From positions 1 through 34,548 of the forward strand of contig CAYSXI010000038.1 in NCBI GenBank assembly GCA_964434955.1: DNA of 34,548 nt, in the 5' to 3' direction. The notes beneath the pieces were generated by a model. The model was not told the DNA's origin. It saw only the letters and a list, made by a program, of their open reading frames with translations, and did not search any database. A program made the position numbers and the translations under genes. Each line of letters opens with the position of its first letter. Positions within the stretch are counted from its first letter, which is position 1. The stretch is from JANQLU01 sp964434955 (lineage in GTDB: Bacteria; Planctomycetota; Planctomycetia; Pirellulales; Pirellulaceae). Shown here in pieces: positions 1 to 10,400 of this stretch.

Positions 1-69
1 AGTGATGTTAGCAGGGAATAAGGTAAACCTGGGAGCCTCTCCTGTCTCATTTCGAATTGATTCTTTTCT

Positions 70-1062
70 CTAAGTACCAAGCAAGCTCCAAAGTTTATCC
101 AGATCCAGTGCGACGCCTTTAAACTTGGAGTTGAACGTGACGGTTTTCGATTTTGTTTTGACCGTCGCATTTCTCACGATCGCGCCGACTAACTTCTGGC
201 TATATTCGTTTTCCGACTCTTGGGCCTTGGGGTTACTTTCCACATTCCATTTGCCGTTTCGAAATCGATTAATTCGAAGCCACATCGCTTCTTTTATAAC
301 AGGCGCCAAATCCTCGTCCGTCTCGAGTTTGACCGCAATATCCCAAACGCCTTCATCCGAGAACTTGACGTTCCCACTTATCCGTTCCACGCAATCCAGT
401 TCAACTCTTGTCCCAAATAAATTGAACACACAATTTTCAACCATAAATTGCTTGCGTAGCTGACTCGCGCGACTGCCTTTATTCAATGCGAAATCAAACT
501 TGATGATTTCATTTTCGCCAAAACCAATTTCTTCTGATTCCAGAATTTTCGAAAATTTCTCGACAGGTTTTCTGTCTTCAAAACTGCTACCAAAAACGTG
601 AGCAGTCCTGGAAACCGGCCAATAGAATTCGACGCTTTGCGTACTGATAAATTGGTTGCCGGAACGCTTGAACCCTTCACGTGTAAGTAACTCGGCGAAT
701 GGTGACCAATCTTGATTGGCTGAAAAACGATTTACGTAGATCACATTGCCTCGTGCCTTCGGGCGCAGAAACGACTCGAAATTCAGCTTGTGCCTCGGAT
801 CGTACTTTTTCGGTTGATCAACAAAAAAGAGTTGAGTCGATTCAAGCTCATCCAGGTTGAGATGTGTGATTTCTGAGAGCCGCTTACATACCGTGCGTAT
901 ACAATTGAGTTCACTTCTTTTGCTTTCCAACAAAGCCTCGGTGTTGATCGCAAGTCGACCGAACTGTCTCTCGAAAAGTTTGTTTTCCTGACATGACGCT
1001 TGTTGAAAACCGCCCAGCAAAACTAAAGCCAAAGTCAAAAATACGCAATTCGTTTGCATCAT
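70..1062 (-). CDS. Secreted hypothetical protein, 330 aa
   Basis: I recognise no family. The N-terminus is a clear Sec signal peptide: a hydrophobic run (VFLTLALVLLGGF) ending in ASCQ, so the protein is probably exported. If the Cys in that motif were a lipobox Cys it could be a lipoprotein, but the fit is imperfect. The mature part is mixed alpha/beta with no membrane segment. The Cys pair in NCIRTVCKR (near residues 53-58) could form a disulfide. Two ATGs are adjacent (MMQ). The AGG upstream is better spaced for the second, at 1059. The gene diverges from the small gene starting at 1138, with about 75 bp between them to hold both promoters. It ends 69 bp from the window edge, so downstream partners are not visible. 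Confidence 0.7.
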   Translation of the reverse strand: MMQTNCVFLTLALVLLGGFQQASCQENKLFERQFGRLAINTEALLESKRSELNCIRTVCKRLSEITHLNLDELESTQLFFVDQPKKYDPRHKLNFESFLRPKARGNVIYVNRFSANQDWSPFAELLTREGFKRSGNQFISTQSVEFYWPVSRTAHVFGSSFEDRKPVEKFSKILESEEIGFGENEIIKFDFALNKGSRASQLRKQFMVENCVFNLFGTRVELDCVERISGNVKFSDEGVWDIAVKLETDEDLAPVIKEAMWLRINRFRNGKWNVESNPKAQESENEYSQKLVGAIVRNATVKTKSKTVTFNSKFKGVALDLDKLWSLLGT

Positions 1063-1137
1063 TACCTAACTGAAACACGAGCCACAATGTTTCTTTGTTA
1101 AAGATTCGAAAATGAACCGGTAATATCAGAGTGTCGT

Positions 1138-1488
1138 TTGGAGAATCTCTTGTTTTCAATCAAAAAAATCCTGAAGAAGCTGATCGGAAACAAGGTCACG
1201 GAAAAAGAAATCCGTGATTGGGTCGGCAAACATCGCGCGGACATTCAATCGATCAAGTTCTTCGAGTTGGAATTGCACGCCATTCAACGACCTGGATGGC
1301 TTCAGGTTTATCGGTTTCACATCCACGTCAAGAAGACCGAGGAGGAGCAGTGGTCCCATTTGTTTGGTGTGGTTCGCTCCGATGAGCGCTACAACCGTTT
1401 CGAGATTGAGTTCTTTGAAAACTCAAATCTGCGGGACTACCTGATGAATCAATGGTCGGAAAGCATGATCAAACGACGACGGCGCTAG
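1138..1488 (+). CDS. Small hypothetical protein, 116 aa, TTG start
   Basis: I recognise no family. The frame opens with a TTG; no in-frame ATG or GTG lies upstream before a stop and no strong ribosome binding site is seen, so the start is uncertain. The N-terminus is an amphipathic Lys/Ile/Leu helix (FSIKKILKKLIGNKV) followed by alternating charged and aromatic residues that suggest a small alpha/beta fold. It ends in a run of five arginines or near-arginines. There is no signal peptide, so it is probably cytoplasmic. It converges on the large membrane protein gene ending at 1556. Coding character (even amino-acid use, no stops, no longer antisense alternative) supports it being real, but only moderately. 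Confidence 0.5.
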   Translation: MENLLFSIKKILKKLIGNKVTEKEIRDWVGKHRADIQSIKFFELELHAIQRPGWLQVYRFHIHVKKTEEEQWSHLFGVVRSDERYNRFEIEFFENSNLRDYLMNQWSESMIKRRRR

Positions 1489-1555
1489 CCTCACGGCAAC
1501 GCAGCACGCTCGCCCTTGTCCTTCACAACGCCAACCAATCCGAAACCGGTTGCCG

Positions 1556-4500
1556 CTACTTGCCTGAGTCTTCGTAAAGTGGCAGTTTTCGGTATTCGAC
1601 TTCCAGGTTGAGCAGATTCATCGCCGTCACATAAATGCGACCGCCGAAACTGCCCCAACGATCGGCAACGGGATAATAAGGATCCCAACTGCCGGCCATC
1701 GTTCCGTTTTGAACTTGAGACTTAATCAAAAGCGGTTCAAGCTTGTCGTTCCATTTCTTCCACCGATCGCCGCCGACATGGTTCAGAACTTGAGTCGCAT
1801 AGTACCAATAGTAGGTATCGCGAAGTTCCACCGTCGAATCGTCGGGGAGTCGCGTTAGCAAATGATCGGCACCGGCAAGCATTCGCCGGTTGGTTCGATC
1901 CCATCCCGTGTAAAGTTTCATCAGCAAACCGACCGAGGTCATGCTATGGGTGACCTCCAGACCGTTTCGAGTTCGCGGGTTGTCTTTGTTGGCCGCAGGA
2001 TTGTAGCGGAACAGGTGTTCCTTCTCGCGATCCTTGGCGAAGCCCAGGAACTGATCGATTCCGTCAAAGGTTTCGTCCTTGACATCCAGTCCGGCGAGTT
2101 TGGCACTTTGCAATGCCATGACCATCCAGCCGGTCACCGATGTATCACTTCTTCTCATCGCGACCGGCGCCGAGAAGTAACGCCAGCCACCCATCTTCGG
2201 GTCCTGGGCATTTTGAATAAAGTCGATGGCTTTCTGAGCCGCGTCACGAAGCTCCGGGTCCTGAGTCATTCCATAAGCTTCGCAGAGTGCGAGTGTGGCG
2301 ATGGCATGGCTATAAAGCTGACAACTCTTGTTGGAACGTTCGTCACCATCGACGTACAGGTTGCCGTTTTCCGCCTGGTTTTCTTTCATCCAGTTGACCG
2401 CCCGGTTCATTTTCTCCGAGTAATAAAACTCTTTGTGATTGAAACCGGCGCCCTGGAAAGCAAGTAGCGCCAAGCCCGTTGCGGCAGTATCACTCACCAT
2501 CTGGTTTTGCGATTCGCGGCGTTCCTTGTCCAGTTTGTCCAGCGACCAGCTTCCATCGTCGTTTTGTTGCTTGGCAAGAAACGCCAAGCCCATTTCGATT
2601 GCTTTTGCGGTCGCAGGATTTTGTGCTTTCAGGCGTTTCTTGCGACGCGCGCTAAACGCTTTCTTGGCGACGACTTTTGCTTCATTTACATTTGGCATCG
2701 AACTCGAGCTGTCGCGTTTGAATCTCGATAAAGTTTGTGGTTGAATCGCCGTGCTTTGACGCGACGCTCGGACGCTGTTGATTCCAATTCGCTTGTCCGG
2801 AGTCGCCTCCAAACCACCGGGGCCACGTTCGCTATCGACATCAAATTCCATCCCGGCAACCGATTGTTTTTCCGCGTTGCCAACATTGTCGTTACCCGAA
2901 AGCGCGGTTGAATTGCTGTTCTGACCCTGAGCCGGAATTGGCTGATTGCCCATACCGGACCCCGATTGAACGAGTGGCGTCCGGTTTGCATTCGGTCGAC
3001 TGTTTCCTTGCCCGATGTCCGACTGCGAAGGCGTGTCGGAACTTCCTTTGGAACGGCCGGATCGAACGGGCGGAAGATTGGACGCAGCCGCGGCCATCAA
3101 ACGCGTTGCCGTGGGTCCGATGTTGGAAGAAGGCAACATTCCCGTTGCTCGTTTCAATACATTGACGCTCTTGCTAGGAGTCGAGTCGCTACCGCTTCCC
3201 GAACCGGAGGACTTTGCCACGGCGGTGGACTTCGGTTGATCTCCAACCGCCCCGCCGACATTGGGCGAAAGCTGTCGGCGATTAATGTTGGTCTGCCCGA
3301 CCAACATCTCAGAGGACTGCTCACCGCTCGCTCGCGACCGGCGGTCACTGGTGCTATTCGAAGCCGATCCATCGTTCGCATTGTTGGCCTGCAAGTTTCC
3401 TCGCTCCGCACGATCGGCGGTCATTGTCCCGGTCGATTGCCTTTGAATATCTCCGCTGGCAACCGAAGGATTCGAAGAACTGACGTTCGAAGGATCATTG
3501 GAATTCACTTGTCCCGTCGAACCATTGGGTGAAGTTCCCGGGACATTGGCGATCGTTCGATTCATTCGATTGTCGGAATCCGAATCGCTACTTTGCGAAC
3601 TGGACATGGCGATCGAAGGATCGGCATCACTGCTCTGCTGGGAGCGAGTTTGCTGCGAAGTCCCTGGAAGCGACTGAACGGAGGGCGCGACCTCCACCGT
3701 CGAATGCGAAGGATTCCCCATCGTGATCGGGCCATTGGACTGCCGCTGCGCGATTGAGGACTTTGAGTTTGGATCCGAGGTTGTGTTTTGATTCGGTGCG
3801 GAACCCTGGGTCAAAGGCGAAGCCGCCGAATTGGCTGGCGACGTTGATGCAACCAGTGGTTGAAGAGCCGGTCCGGTCCCTGAATTTTTGGAAGGCGAGT
3901 TTGCCGATTGCTGACTGATCTGCGGCTGCCCTCCCCCGCCCGTTCGCGTTGAACTTTGATCCGCCACAATTTTCTGTGGGCCGATATCAATCGATGCACT
4001 GCCCTTGTCTGCAGACATTTCGCCGCGATTCTGATTGGTTGACGACGATTGAATCGAAGCACTTGCGCTGGCGGTCATTGATTTCGGCGTTGGTGTCCCA
4101 GATACCGAACCAACTTGACTGTTTGTTTTGACGACTTGCTGAGGAACCGGGGCTCCCGTAATTGAGCGATTGACTCGGGAACGTTGCTTGGACACCAAGC
4201 TTTGAGTCTGGTTCGGCTGAGATTGGGTTTGGGATCGACGGGAAGAGTTCGACGCGGTTTTTGCAGGACTCACCGCCGGACCTTCCGCTCTTTGGAAATT
4301 GGACGAGCTACCGGTTCCCGCGGTACCCGTTTCCCCCTTGTTGAGTGCCAAGGGCCGTGGCGAAACCTGGTTGGTTCCCTGGGTCGCCGAAGTCTTGGCC
4401 ATCGAAGGCGACTCCACATTCTGTGGCGACTGAACCTGCGGACTGGCCATCAAGGTTCGCCGCGGCTGCGGATTCGCTTTCGCCAACTGAGGAAGCGAAG

Positions 4501-5875
4501 GCGAAGGGCTGGTTTCTTTTCGCGGCGTTTGTTCCATCGGCTTTCGCTCGGCCACGTTGGTCGAAGGGTTGGAAGAGCGGCGAGGATTCGTTTGATTCGG
4601 AACGTTGGACGTCATTTGTCGTTGAATTTCGACGCGCCGGGTCGACGGCGTCTTCTGGGCGACATTGGTTTGCTTCTGTGTCGGTTGGGTCGGCGTCGGC
4701 GGCGACGTGATCGGACGTTGGGCAACCGGGGTTTGTTTTCTTTGAGGCGTCGGCTGACTCAAGCTCGGTGTCGGTTTGGGCTGGGAGCGCTCGTTGCGGG
4801 CAACGGACATTTTGGTCGGTTGCCGAGAAGGCGTTTGAACTTTGGGAACCTGCCGGGAAACTTCGGGCTTGGTCTCGCTCGTTTTTCGATTGACCGTCGC
4901 GGCCGAGGAAGGCTGGCTCGTTCGCTGGCGAACATTCGTCAAACTCGCGCCGGGATTCCCGGGAGTCGTGGCGGACTTTTGCGGATTTGGATCGATTACC
5001 GGCTTCATGTTCTGTGGTTGTGAACGCGATTCGGCGACCTGGGATTGGCTGGGAGTCGCCGGTGTTCGTTCGGCTCGCTGGCTCGATTGACTTGGCGAAG
5101 CCGACTTGTTGACTTCCACCTTGGTTTTCTGCGGACTCGATTGAGCAGGCGAAGTCCGAGAGATTTCGGTTTTGCGAGGTTGCGAAGCCGATGACGGTGA
5201 ACTCGACTGTGAAGCCGCCGCGCTGGCCTGCTTGGATTCGCTCGTTTGCGGCAAGGACTTCGTGGGTTGCCGGCTCTTCTTCGAGAGCGTCTTGCCGAAT
5301 TTGGTAACCGTTGGATTCGTCTGCGACTTGCGCTGGTTGTTGGTCTGATTTTGTGAAGTGGATTGCGTGTTGACCTGGGTCACACGCTTTTCGGTTTTCT
5401 GAGTCGTGGTTTCTTTCTCGACTTCTTTTTCGGTCGGATCAGGAGTGACCTCCGTTTCCGTCTCCGGCTGTTCCCAAACCGGCTGCTCATGGCGAAACGT
5501 GATCCGAATCGGCTTGGTTTTGGTCGGCACATTGTCGACCACTTCTTCCGGTTGATATCCGGAGAAGATAAACCAGAAACAGGACCAGATCAGGAAAAGC
5601 ACATGCAAAGCAGCGCTGAAGATCACTCCCAGCTGGAGTGAGCGGCGAACCATCCGGTGATGCACCATGCGGAGCACGGCCAAAGCAATTCCCACCAGGC
5701 CCGGAAGCATCATCAACGACGCCCACATCCAGATCCCGTTCAACAACGAAAGAATCGCGCCGATGACGATCGCGGCCAAAACGGACATCGCGACCACCAC
5801 CGGCCAGAACTCGGTGTCGAATCCCTTCTCGTGGGGCAATTCAATTTTGCGAACAATTCGTCTTGGAGTGCTCAT
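1556..5875 (-). CDS. Giant TonB-like membrane protein: SxxxH TM, low-complexity linker, alpha/alpha toroid
   Basis: Three hydrophobic segments lie at about residues 22-45, 48-70 and 78-105. The third contains SAALH (S87 to H91), the same SxxxH spacing as the TonB membrane helix that contacts ExbB, and is followed by a Pro/Glu-rich stretch (PVWEQPETETEVTPDP). About residues 150-1080 are extreme Ser/Pro/Gln/Thr/Asn low complexity. Residues about 1088-1439 form a terpenoid-cyclase/prenyltransferase-like alpha/alpha toroid with repeats such as GLAFLAKQQNDDGSW and SDTSVTGWMVMAL. The cyclase DxDD motif is not seen, so a binding role is likelier than catalysis. It is last in the operon, 30 bp after exbD, with AAGG eight bases before the ATG. 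By context it is the partner driven by the ExbB/ExbD motor. What the toroid binds is unknown. Confidence 0.85.
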   Translation of the reverse strand: MSTPRRIVRKIELPHEKGFDTEFWPVVVAMSVLAAIVIGAILSLLNGIWMWASLMMLPGLVGIALAVLRMVHHRMVRRSLQLGVIFSAALHVLFLIWSCFWFIFSGYQPEEVVDNVPTKTKPIRITFRHEQPVWEQPETETEVTPDPTEKEVEKETTTQKTEKRVTQVNTQSTSQNQTNNQRKSQTNPTVTKFGKTLSKKSRQPTKSLPQTSESKQASAAASQSSSPSSASQPRKTEISRTSPAQSSPQKTKVEVNKSASPSQSSQRAERTPATPSQSQVAESRSQPQNMKPVIDPNPQKSATTPGNPGASLTNVRQRTSQPSSAATVNRKTSETKPEVSRQVPKVQTPSRQPTKMSVARNERSQPKPTPSLSQPTPQRKQTPVAQRPITSPPTPTQPTQKQTNVAQKTPSTRRVEIQRQMTSNVPNQTNPRRSSNPSTNVAERKPMEQTPRKETSPSPSLPQLAKANPQPRRTLMASPQVQSPQNVESPSMAKTSATQGTNQVSPRPLALNKGETGTAGTGSSSNFQRAEGPAVSPAKTASNSSRRSQTQSQPNQTQSLVSKQRSRVNRSITGAPVPQQVVKTNSQVGSVSGTPTPKSMTASASASIQSSSTNQNRGEMSADKGSASIDIGPQKIVADQSSTRTGGGGQPQISQQSANSPSKNSGTGPALQPLVASTSPANSAASPLTQGSAPNQNTTSDPNSKSSIAQRQSNGPITMGNPSHSTVEVAPSVQSLPGTSQQTRSQQSSDADPSIAMSSSQSSDSDSDNRMNRTIANVPGTSPNGSTGQVNSNDPSNVSSSNPSVASGDIQRQSTGTMTADRAERGNLQANNANDGSASNSTSDRRSRASGEQSSEMLVGQTNINRRQLSPNVGGAVGDQPKSTAVAKSSGSGSGSDSTPSKSVNVLKRATGMLPSSNIGPTATRLMAAAASNLPPVRSGRSKGSSDTPSQSDIGQGNSRPNANRTPLVQSGSGMGNQPIPAQGQNSNSTALSGNDNVGNAEKQSVAGMEFDVDSERGPGGLEATPDKRIGINSVRASRQSTAIQPQTLSRFKRDSSSSMPNVNEAKVVAKKAFSARRKKRLKAQNPATAKAIEMGLAFLAKQQNDDGSWSLDKLDKERRESQNQMVSDTAATGLALLAFQGAGFNHKEFYYSEKMNRAVNWMKENQAENGNLYVDGDERSNKSCQLYSHAIATLALCEAYGMTQDPELRDAAQKAIDFIQNAQDPKMGGWRYFSAPVAMRRSDTSVTGWMVMALQSAKLAGLDVKDETFDGIDQFLGFAKDREKEHLFRYNPAANKDNPRTRNGLEVTHSMTSVGLLMKLYTGWDRTNRRMLAGADHLLTRLPDDSTVELRDTYYWYYATQVLNHVGGDRWKKWNDKLEPLLIKSQVQNGTMAGSWDPYYPVADRWGSFGGRIYVTAMNLLNLEVEYRKLPLYEDSGK

Positions 5876-5905
5876 TGTTTCGACCTTGAAGTTCGAGTAT
5901 TCGTC

Positions 5906-6319
5906 CTACTCTCCATCCATCACTGCGGAATATTCGTAGATTCCGACTTTCTTGCAAAGATCAAAGGCAGTTGAAACGTATTCCCAATCCGCGCCTTTGT
6001 CAGCGCGAATGACGACCGCTTGGTTGGTCGGGTTGTTGACTTGCGAAGAACGCAAAATCTTTTCGACTTCTTCAGGCTGTCGAAACTTTCCGTCCACGTA
6101 ATAGTTGCCGCGATCATCAATATTGATGACCAACTCCGCCGGCTGGCTCGTGAGCGGCATCGCCTGACTGGCAGAAGGCAGCTCGATGTCGATCTCGGAC
6201 TCTTCTGGCGAAAAGTTCGTGGCGACAATGAAAAAGATCAACAGCAAGAAGATCACATCAATCAATGGAGTCAAACTGAGACTCCCGGTGACTCGTGATC
6301 GTTTTACAACAATCGACAT
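5906..6319 (-). CDS. exbD: ExbD/TolR family biopolymer transport protein
   Basis: This is a 137-aa protein of normal ExbD/TolR length. It has a short cytoplasmic N-terminus (MSIVVKRSRV), then SLTPLIDVIFLLLIFFIVAT. That is the family transmembrane helix with the conserved Asp (about residue 21) that carries protons in the ExbB-ExbD or TolQ-TolR motor. The rest is the small periplasmic domain with the usual LPSA segment and an AVVIRADKGADWEYVSTAFDL stretch typical of the family. It sits 29 bp after the exbB-like gene and 30 bp before the giant TonB-like gene, so the three are surely cotranscribed. ExbD and TolR cannot be told apart from this alone; the TonB-like neighbour favours ExbD. Confidence 0.93.
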   Translation of the reverse strand: MSIVVKRSRVTGSLSLTPLIDVIFLLLIFFIVATNFSPEESEIDIELPSASQAMPLTSQPAELVINIDDRGNYYVDGKFRQPEEVEKILRSSQVNNPTNQAVVIRADKGADWEYVSTAFDLCKKVGIYEYSAVMDGE

Positions 6320-6348
6320 GGTTCAATCCGTCATTAATTGTTTTTGAA

Positions 6349-7281
6349 TCAGGAGCCACTCGTCGTCGATTCGGTTTCCGACTCTTGGGGTCGGCGACGT
6401 CGATTGGAACTGGAATTGTTGGCGGGCTCCGATTCGATATCACTGAATCGCAATCGCCCTTCGTACTTTTCGACTTGCGGCATCAGGCTGGCCGCCAACT
6501 CGTTGATCTGGTTAAACATTTTGACGATTCGGTTTTCAAAGAAGTGCGCGATGACCGCCGAAGGAATGGCAATCATGAGTCCACACAGGGTCGTCACCAA
6601 GGCCGTATAAATGCCTTTCGCCAGCGCGACGGCTTTGTTGGTTTCGGCCGCCGACGTGGTCAAATCAAAAAACGCTTGCGTGATTCCCCAAACGGTCCCC
6701 AGCAACCCAAGCAAAGGGGCGACGGTTGCGATCAACGACAGCCAGGAAACCAGCGAAGATTGCCGATCGGCTTCTCGTTGACTCGTTTCGTTGACCGCCG
6801 TCTCGACTTCGCTTTGGGGACGCCCAACTTTCAACAGCAAGGACTTGATGACATTGGCGGCGCTCGAGGGATACTGCTGGCAAATGCGATAAGCCGAACG
6901 CGGGTCAAATCCACCCTGGACGCGCCCCAGGTTTCCGAGATGCGTCACGAGCTCCGTCGGAATCATTCTTTCTTTTCGAAGCGAAATCGCACGTTCGATT
7001 GAAATCACGACAACCGCAAACGAAAGAATCAAAAGCGGGAACATGAACCAGCCGCCACGAAGCACCAACGAAAAGAAGCTGATGCTTTCTTTTTCGGGCG
7101 CTTGGTTCTCGCCATTGTCGGGAACCGAGCCCGCCCCGTTCTCGATGGATTCGCCGCTGGGGCCCGCCTGGTCCTGCTGGGCCGATAGTTTGGACCCTTC
7201 GAGGCAAGCAAAAAACAAACATGCGCCAACGAAACTGGCGACGATCAATGTCAACAGTCGTACTCGACCGGTATTTCCCAT
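6349..7281 (-). CDS. exbB: MotA/TolQ/ExbB proton channel family protein with N-terminal extension
   Basis: The protein forms the proton-conducting stator with ExbD. I place the start at the ATG at 7281 (MGNTGRVRLL), which has AGGGAG seven bases upstream; the frame also stays open 45 bases further up. The N-terminus is an added hydrophobic segment (LLTLIVASFVGACLFFACLEG) plus a polar, acidic exported stretch, as is usual in the long planctomycete/Bacteroidetes-type ExbB. Then come the three family helices: FMFPLLILSFAVVVISIERA, SLVSWLSLIATVAPLLGLLG with the GLLGTVWGI signature, and GIYTALVTTLCGLMIAIPSA. The C-terminus is charged and cytoplasmic. It is the second gene of the operon, 214 bp after the TPR gene and 29 bp before exbD. 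Confidence 0.92.
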   Translation of the reverse strand: MGNTGRVRLLTLIVASFVGACLFFACLEGSKLSAQQDQAGPSGESIENGAGSVPDNGENQAPEKESISFFSLVLRGGWFMFPLLILSFAVVVISIERAISLRKERMIPTELVTHLGNLGRVQGGFDPRSAYRICQQYPSSAANVIKSLLLKVGRPQSEVETAVNETSQREADRQSSLVSWLSLIATVAPLLGLLGTVWGITQAFFDLTTSAAETNKAVALAKGIYTALVTTLCGLMIAIPSAVIAHFFENRIVKMFNQINELAASLMPQVEKYEGRLRFSDIESEPANNSSSNRRRRPQESETESTTSGS

Positions 7282-7357
7282 AAGATGACTCCCTAGGTGA
7301 ACACGATGCCGGGCGAGGAGCGGCAAAGTATGTTACACGTTTCTCTGCTCTCTAGTT

Positions 7358-7376
7358 CATGGTGTTTGACACCATG
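7358..7376. promoter_or_regulatory. Perfect 8-bp hairpin between the TPR and exbB genes
   Basis: CATGGTGT, a 3-base loop, then ACACCATG. It lies in the 214-bp gap between the TPR gene and exbB, 77 bases upstream of the exbB start. No T-run follows on either strand, so it does not look like an intrinsic terminator. It may be an RNA processing or attenuation element within the operon, or nothing. Function is inference. Confidence 0.3.
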
Positions 7377-7495
7377 GCTTTATTGTAGACCTCTTTTTGT
7401 TCAATGCGCCATTTGCCGAATTCTTACACTTCGTCCTGAGATTTTCGCGAGATGAAAATCGCGACAGGGCAATCGAAGAATTCGATGAAATCGAA

Positions 7496-10400
7496 CTACA
7501 TTCGGCTAAGTCGCTGAAGCTGTTTTCTCGCCTCGGGAGCAAGTCGATCCTTGGCGTGATTATCAACGACATACTTGTACATCTTCTTTGCCTCTTCGAT
7601 AAATTCTTTTCGTTTTGCATCGTCGGAGGTCGCCTGAATTTGAACCTGGTTGCAGCGAGCGGCCTCGTAAGCAGCCATCGACTGCCAGGGTTTGATATTG
7701 TCAGCGGATCGTGTTCCACCATAGCCGTAGATGACTTTCTTGAACTCACTGATGGCTTTATCAAACTTCTTTTGTTCAAAATAAACTTCGCCGAGCATGC
7801 AATACGATTGTGCACCGGTTTCATTGACGGGTTTTGAAGACTTCGTGAATGCGTCAATCGCTTCATCAAACTCCTTCTTGCCTTTATGGGCCAAGCCGAC
7901 TTCCAACCAGGCTCCCGTCGTGTACGCATCCTCTTCATTGCGACGGATGATCTGCTTTGCGAATTGAAGCGCGTCATCGTAAAGCGCGGCTTTGTTGGCA
8001 CTTTGTGCACCGTGCAACAAGGTACGCAGTTTGACGTTGGCATCGACATCCGCCTTGGCAACCTCGGGGGCGGCAACTTTATAAGCCGAAACGGCATCCT
8101 TGTACTTCTTCTGCCGGAACAGGCATTCGGAAACCATGAACAGCCCATCGGCATTCAGCACGCCTTTGGGAAACTTGTTGGTCTGAGCCCGAAAACCTTG
8201 TTCTGCTTTCGTGTAATCACGTTTCTGGAAATGACACCAGGCCAGCTTGTAATGAGCCTTTTCCGCGTGCGAGTCGTTTTTCGTCTTGTCGATGCAATTC
8301 TTGTAGTTATCAATCGCATCGTCATAATTCTTGCCGTCGTACTCGGCTTGTGCGACGTGAAAATAAGCCTCGGCAGCAAAAGGACTGTTGGGAAAACTGG
8401 TCGCCAACTTGTCGAACTGATCAATCGACTTTTCCGCATTCTTGTTGTCACGGTAAGCCCAGGCCAACTCGTAACGAACGCGATCCGCAATTTTTGATTT
8501 CGGATCAGCGTCCAATAACTCATTGAAGGTTGTGATCGCGTCCGACCATTCCTTCGAAGCAACCTGCGAAAGTCCAATTTCGAAACGAGCGTTGGTTTTA
8601 TCGGAGGCCGAACCGTTTCCGCTGACATAGATCTTGAGATCCTTGATTGCTTTCGCGTGCGATCCCTTTTGCCGATAAGCCATCCCGCGCCCAAGAACCG
8701 CGTCATCCTTCAATGGGTTGTCCGAAAATTGATCGATGACTTCCGTGAACGATTCGATCGCGTCGTCGTAGTTCTTTTGTTTCAGCTGGGCCCAGGCCAG
8801 GGAATAAAAACTGTTGGGCAACAGGTTCTTATTGCGGCCGGATTTGATCACCGCCGCAAACTCGGTTGCCGCCTTGTCAAACTGGTTCAAGCTTTCATAA
8901 AACTCGCCCAGTCGAAAATGAAGCCGCTCCGCAATCCCGGGATCGTCCGTCATTTCCAATGCCGCGCTCGCGGTCTTGATCGCACCCTCGGCATCGTCCA
9001 ACTGGAAACGGGAGCGAGCGATCAACAAAGCGGCCTCGCCGGCTCGCGGATTGTTGGCTTCGGTATCAATTGACTTCTTGGCAGCCGTTTGGGCTTCTTC
9101 CCATTTCTTGGTATCGAAATAGCTTGCGGCCAGCCAGTAATTTGCCAAAGCGATGTCTCGTTTGGTTTTCAATTTATCCAGGTTCTCATTGAGGTCGGAA
9201 ATTGCGTCGTTGTATTTTCGCTGGAAGTACTGACTGACGGCGCGGCGAACCAACCACATCCCAACATTGACGTGATCCGGATTGTCATTGATGATTCCGT
9301 CGAAAACTTTTTCCGACAGGGAGTAATCTTCGGTCTGAATCAGGCTGTCCGCTTTGACTTGCTGAACGTCCGCGGCGAAAGAGTTTTCGGCAAATTGTTC
9401 CTCGAACTGATTGCATAGGCCGATCGCCTGCTTGGGCTGGCCGGACTCATAGCTGGCAAACGCAGCGTAATAAAGTGCCTGAGGAGCCAAAGCATGCTTG
9501 GCGTGGCTCTCCGCGATCTTCAAATACTCCTTAACGGAAATCTTTTTCGACTTCGGCTGATGATAAAGCGAATCCGCGTAGTCCATTTTCAGTTGAACCA
9601 GGAAGGGATCGTTTTCGTTGATCTCCGCCAATACGGACTGTGCCAACTCAGCGGCTTCTTTGTGCTGTTTTTTCTGAAAGTGAATCAGCATCATGAAGTG
9701 CGTGGCTTCACCGGCAAATCGACGCTCGGATTTGAGCTTCGAAAACCAATCAAAAGCCGTGTCGAATTTGCGAGCAAAATAGCTGGCCCGCCCCGCTTCC
9801 ATGGTCGACTTGTTGTTCAAAGACGAATCGGGAAACTGATTCGCCAAAGTTTCAAAAGCGGTCGCCGCTTTGTCAAACTGCCCCAACTGTTGATAACAAT
9901 AACCCAGCTGATACATGCAGCGATCTCGATCGACAAATCCGTCCGCTTCCGCCAGGGCTTCATAGGACTTGAGCGTTTTGCTCAAAAGCGTTTTCGCCGT
10001 TTCGTTGTCTTTTTTTTCCATGGCGAACATGGCTTGGCCAAGCTGTGCATCGGCGACATTCATTTCCGCCGTGAGTATCCTCGAACGCTCAACTTTGGCA
10101 ACGCTGCTATCGGTTTCGGCCTTGGCATTATTGGCTTTGGCCAGCTCAACAAACTTGGCATAAAACTTTTCAGCTTCCGCGTTCTTCTGCATGCGGGAGA
10201 GTGCGGAACCCAGCGCCGAATGGGCGTTCAAGAAAAAAGAACTCTTGGGATAATTGTCGACAACTTGCTGATAGCTTTCGGCCGCCTTGGCGTGCTGGTT
10301 CAAATTGAAGTGACTGTCGCCGAGAAACATCAGCGCTTGATCAGCGTATTTACCGGTTTTGAATTTCTCCAACATGGCGTTGAAGGTCGCGATGGAGTCT

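Noticed and set aside
1493..1554. CGGCAAC/GTTGCCG inverted match between two convergent genes as a terminator
   Set aside because: The loop is about 45 bases and no T-run follows on either strand.
4184..5023. A 279-codon Arg/Leu/Gly-rich plus-strand frame
   Set aside because: It is antisense to the low-complexity linker of the TonB-like protein, whose biased codons suppress stops on the other strand.
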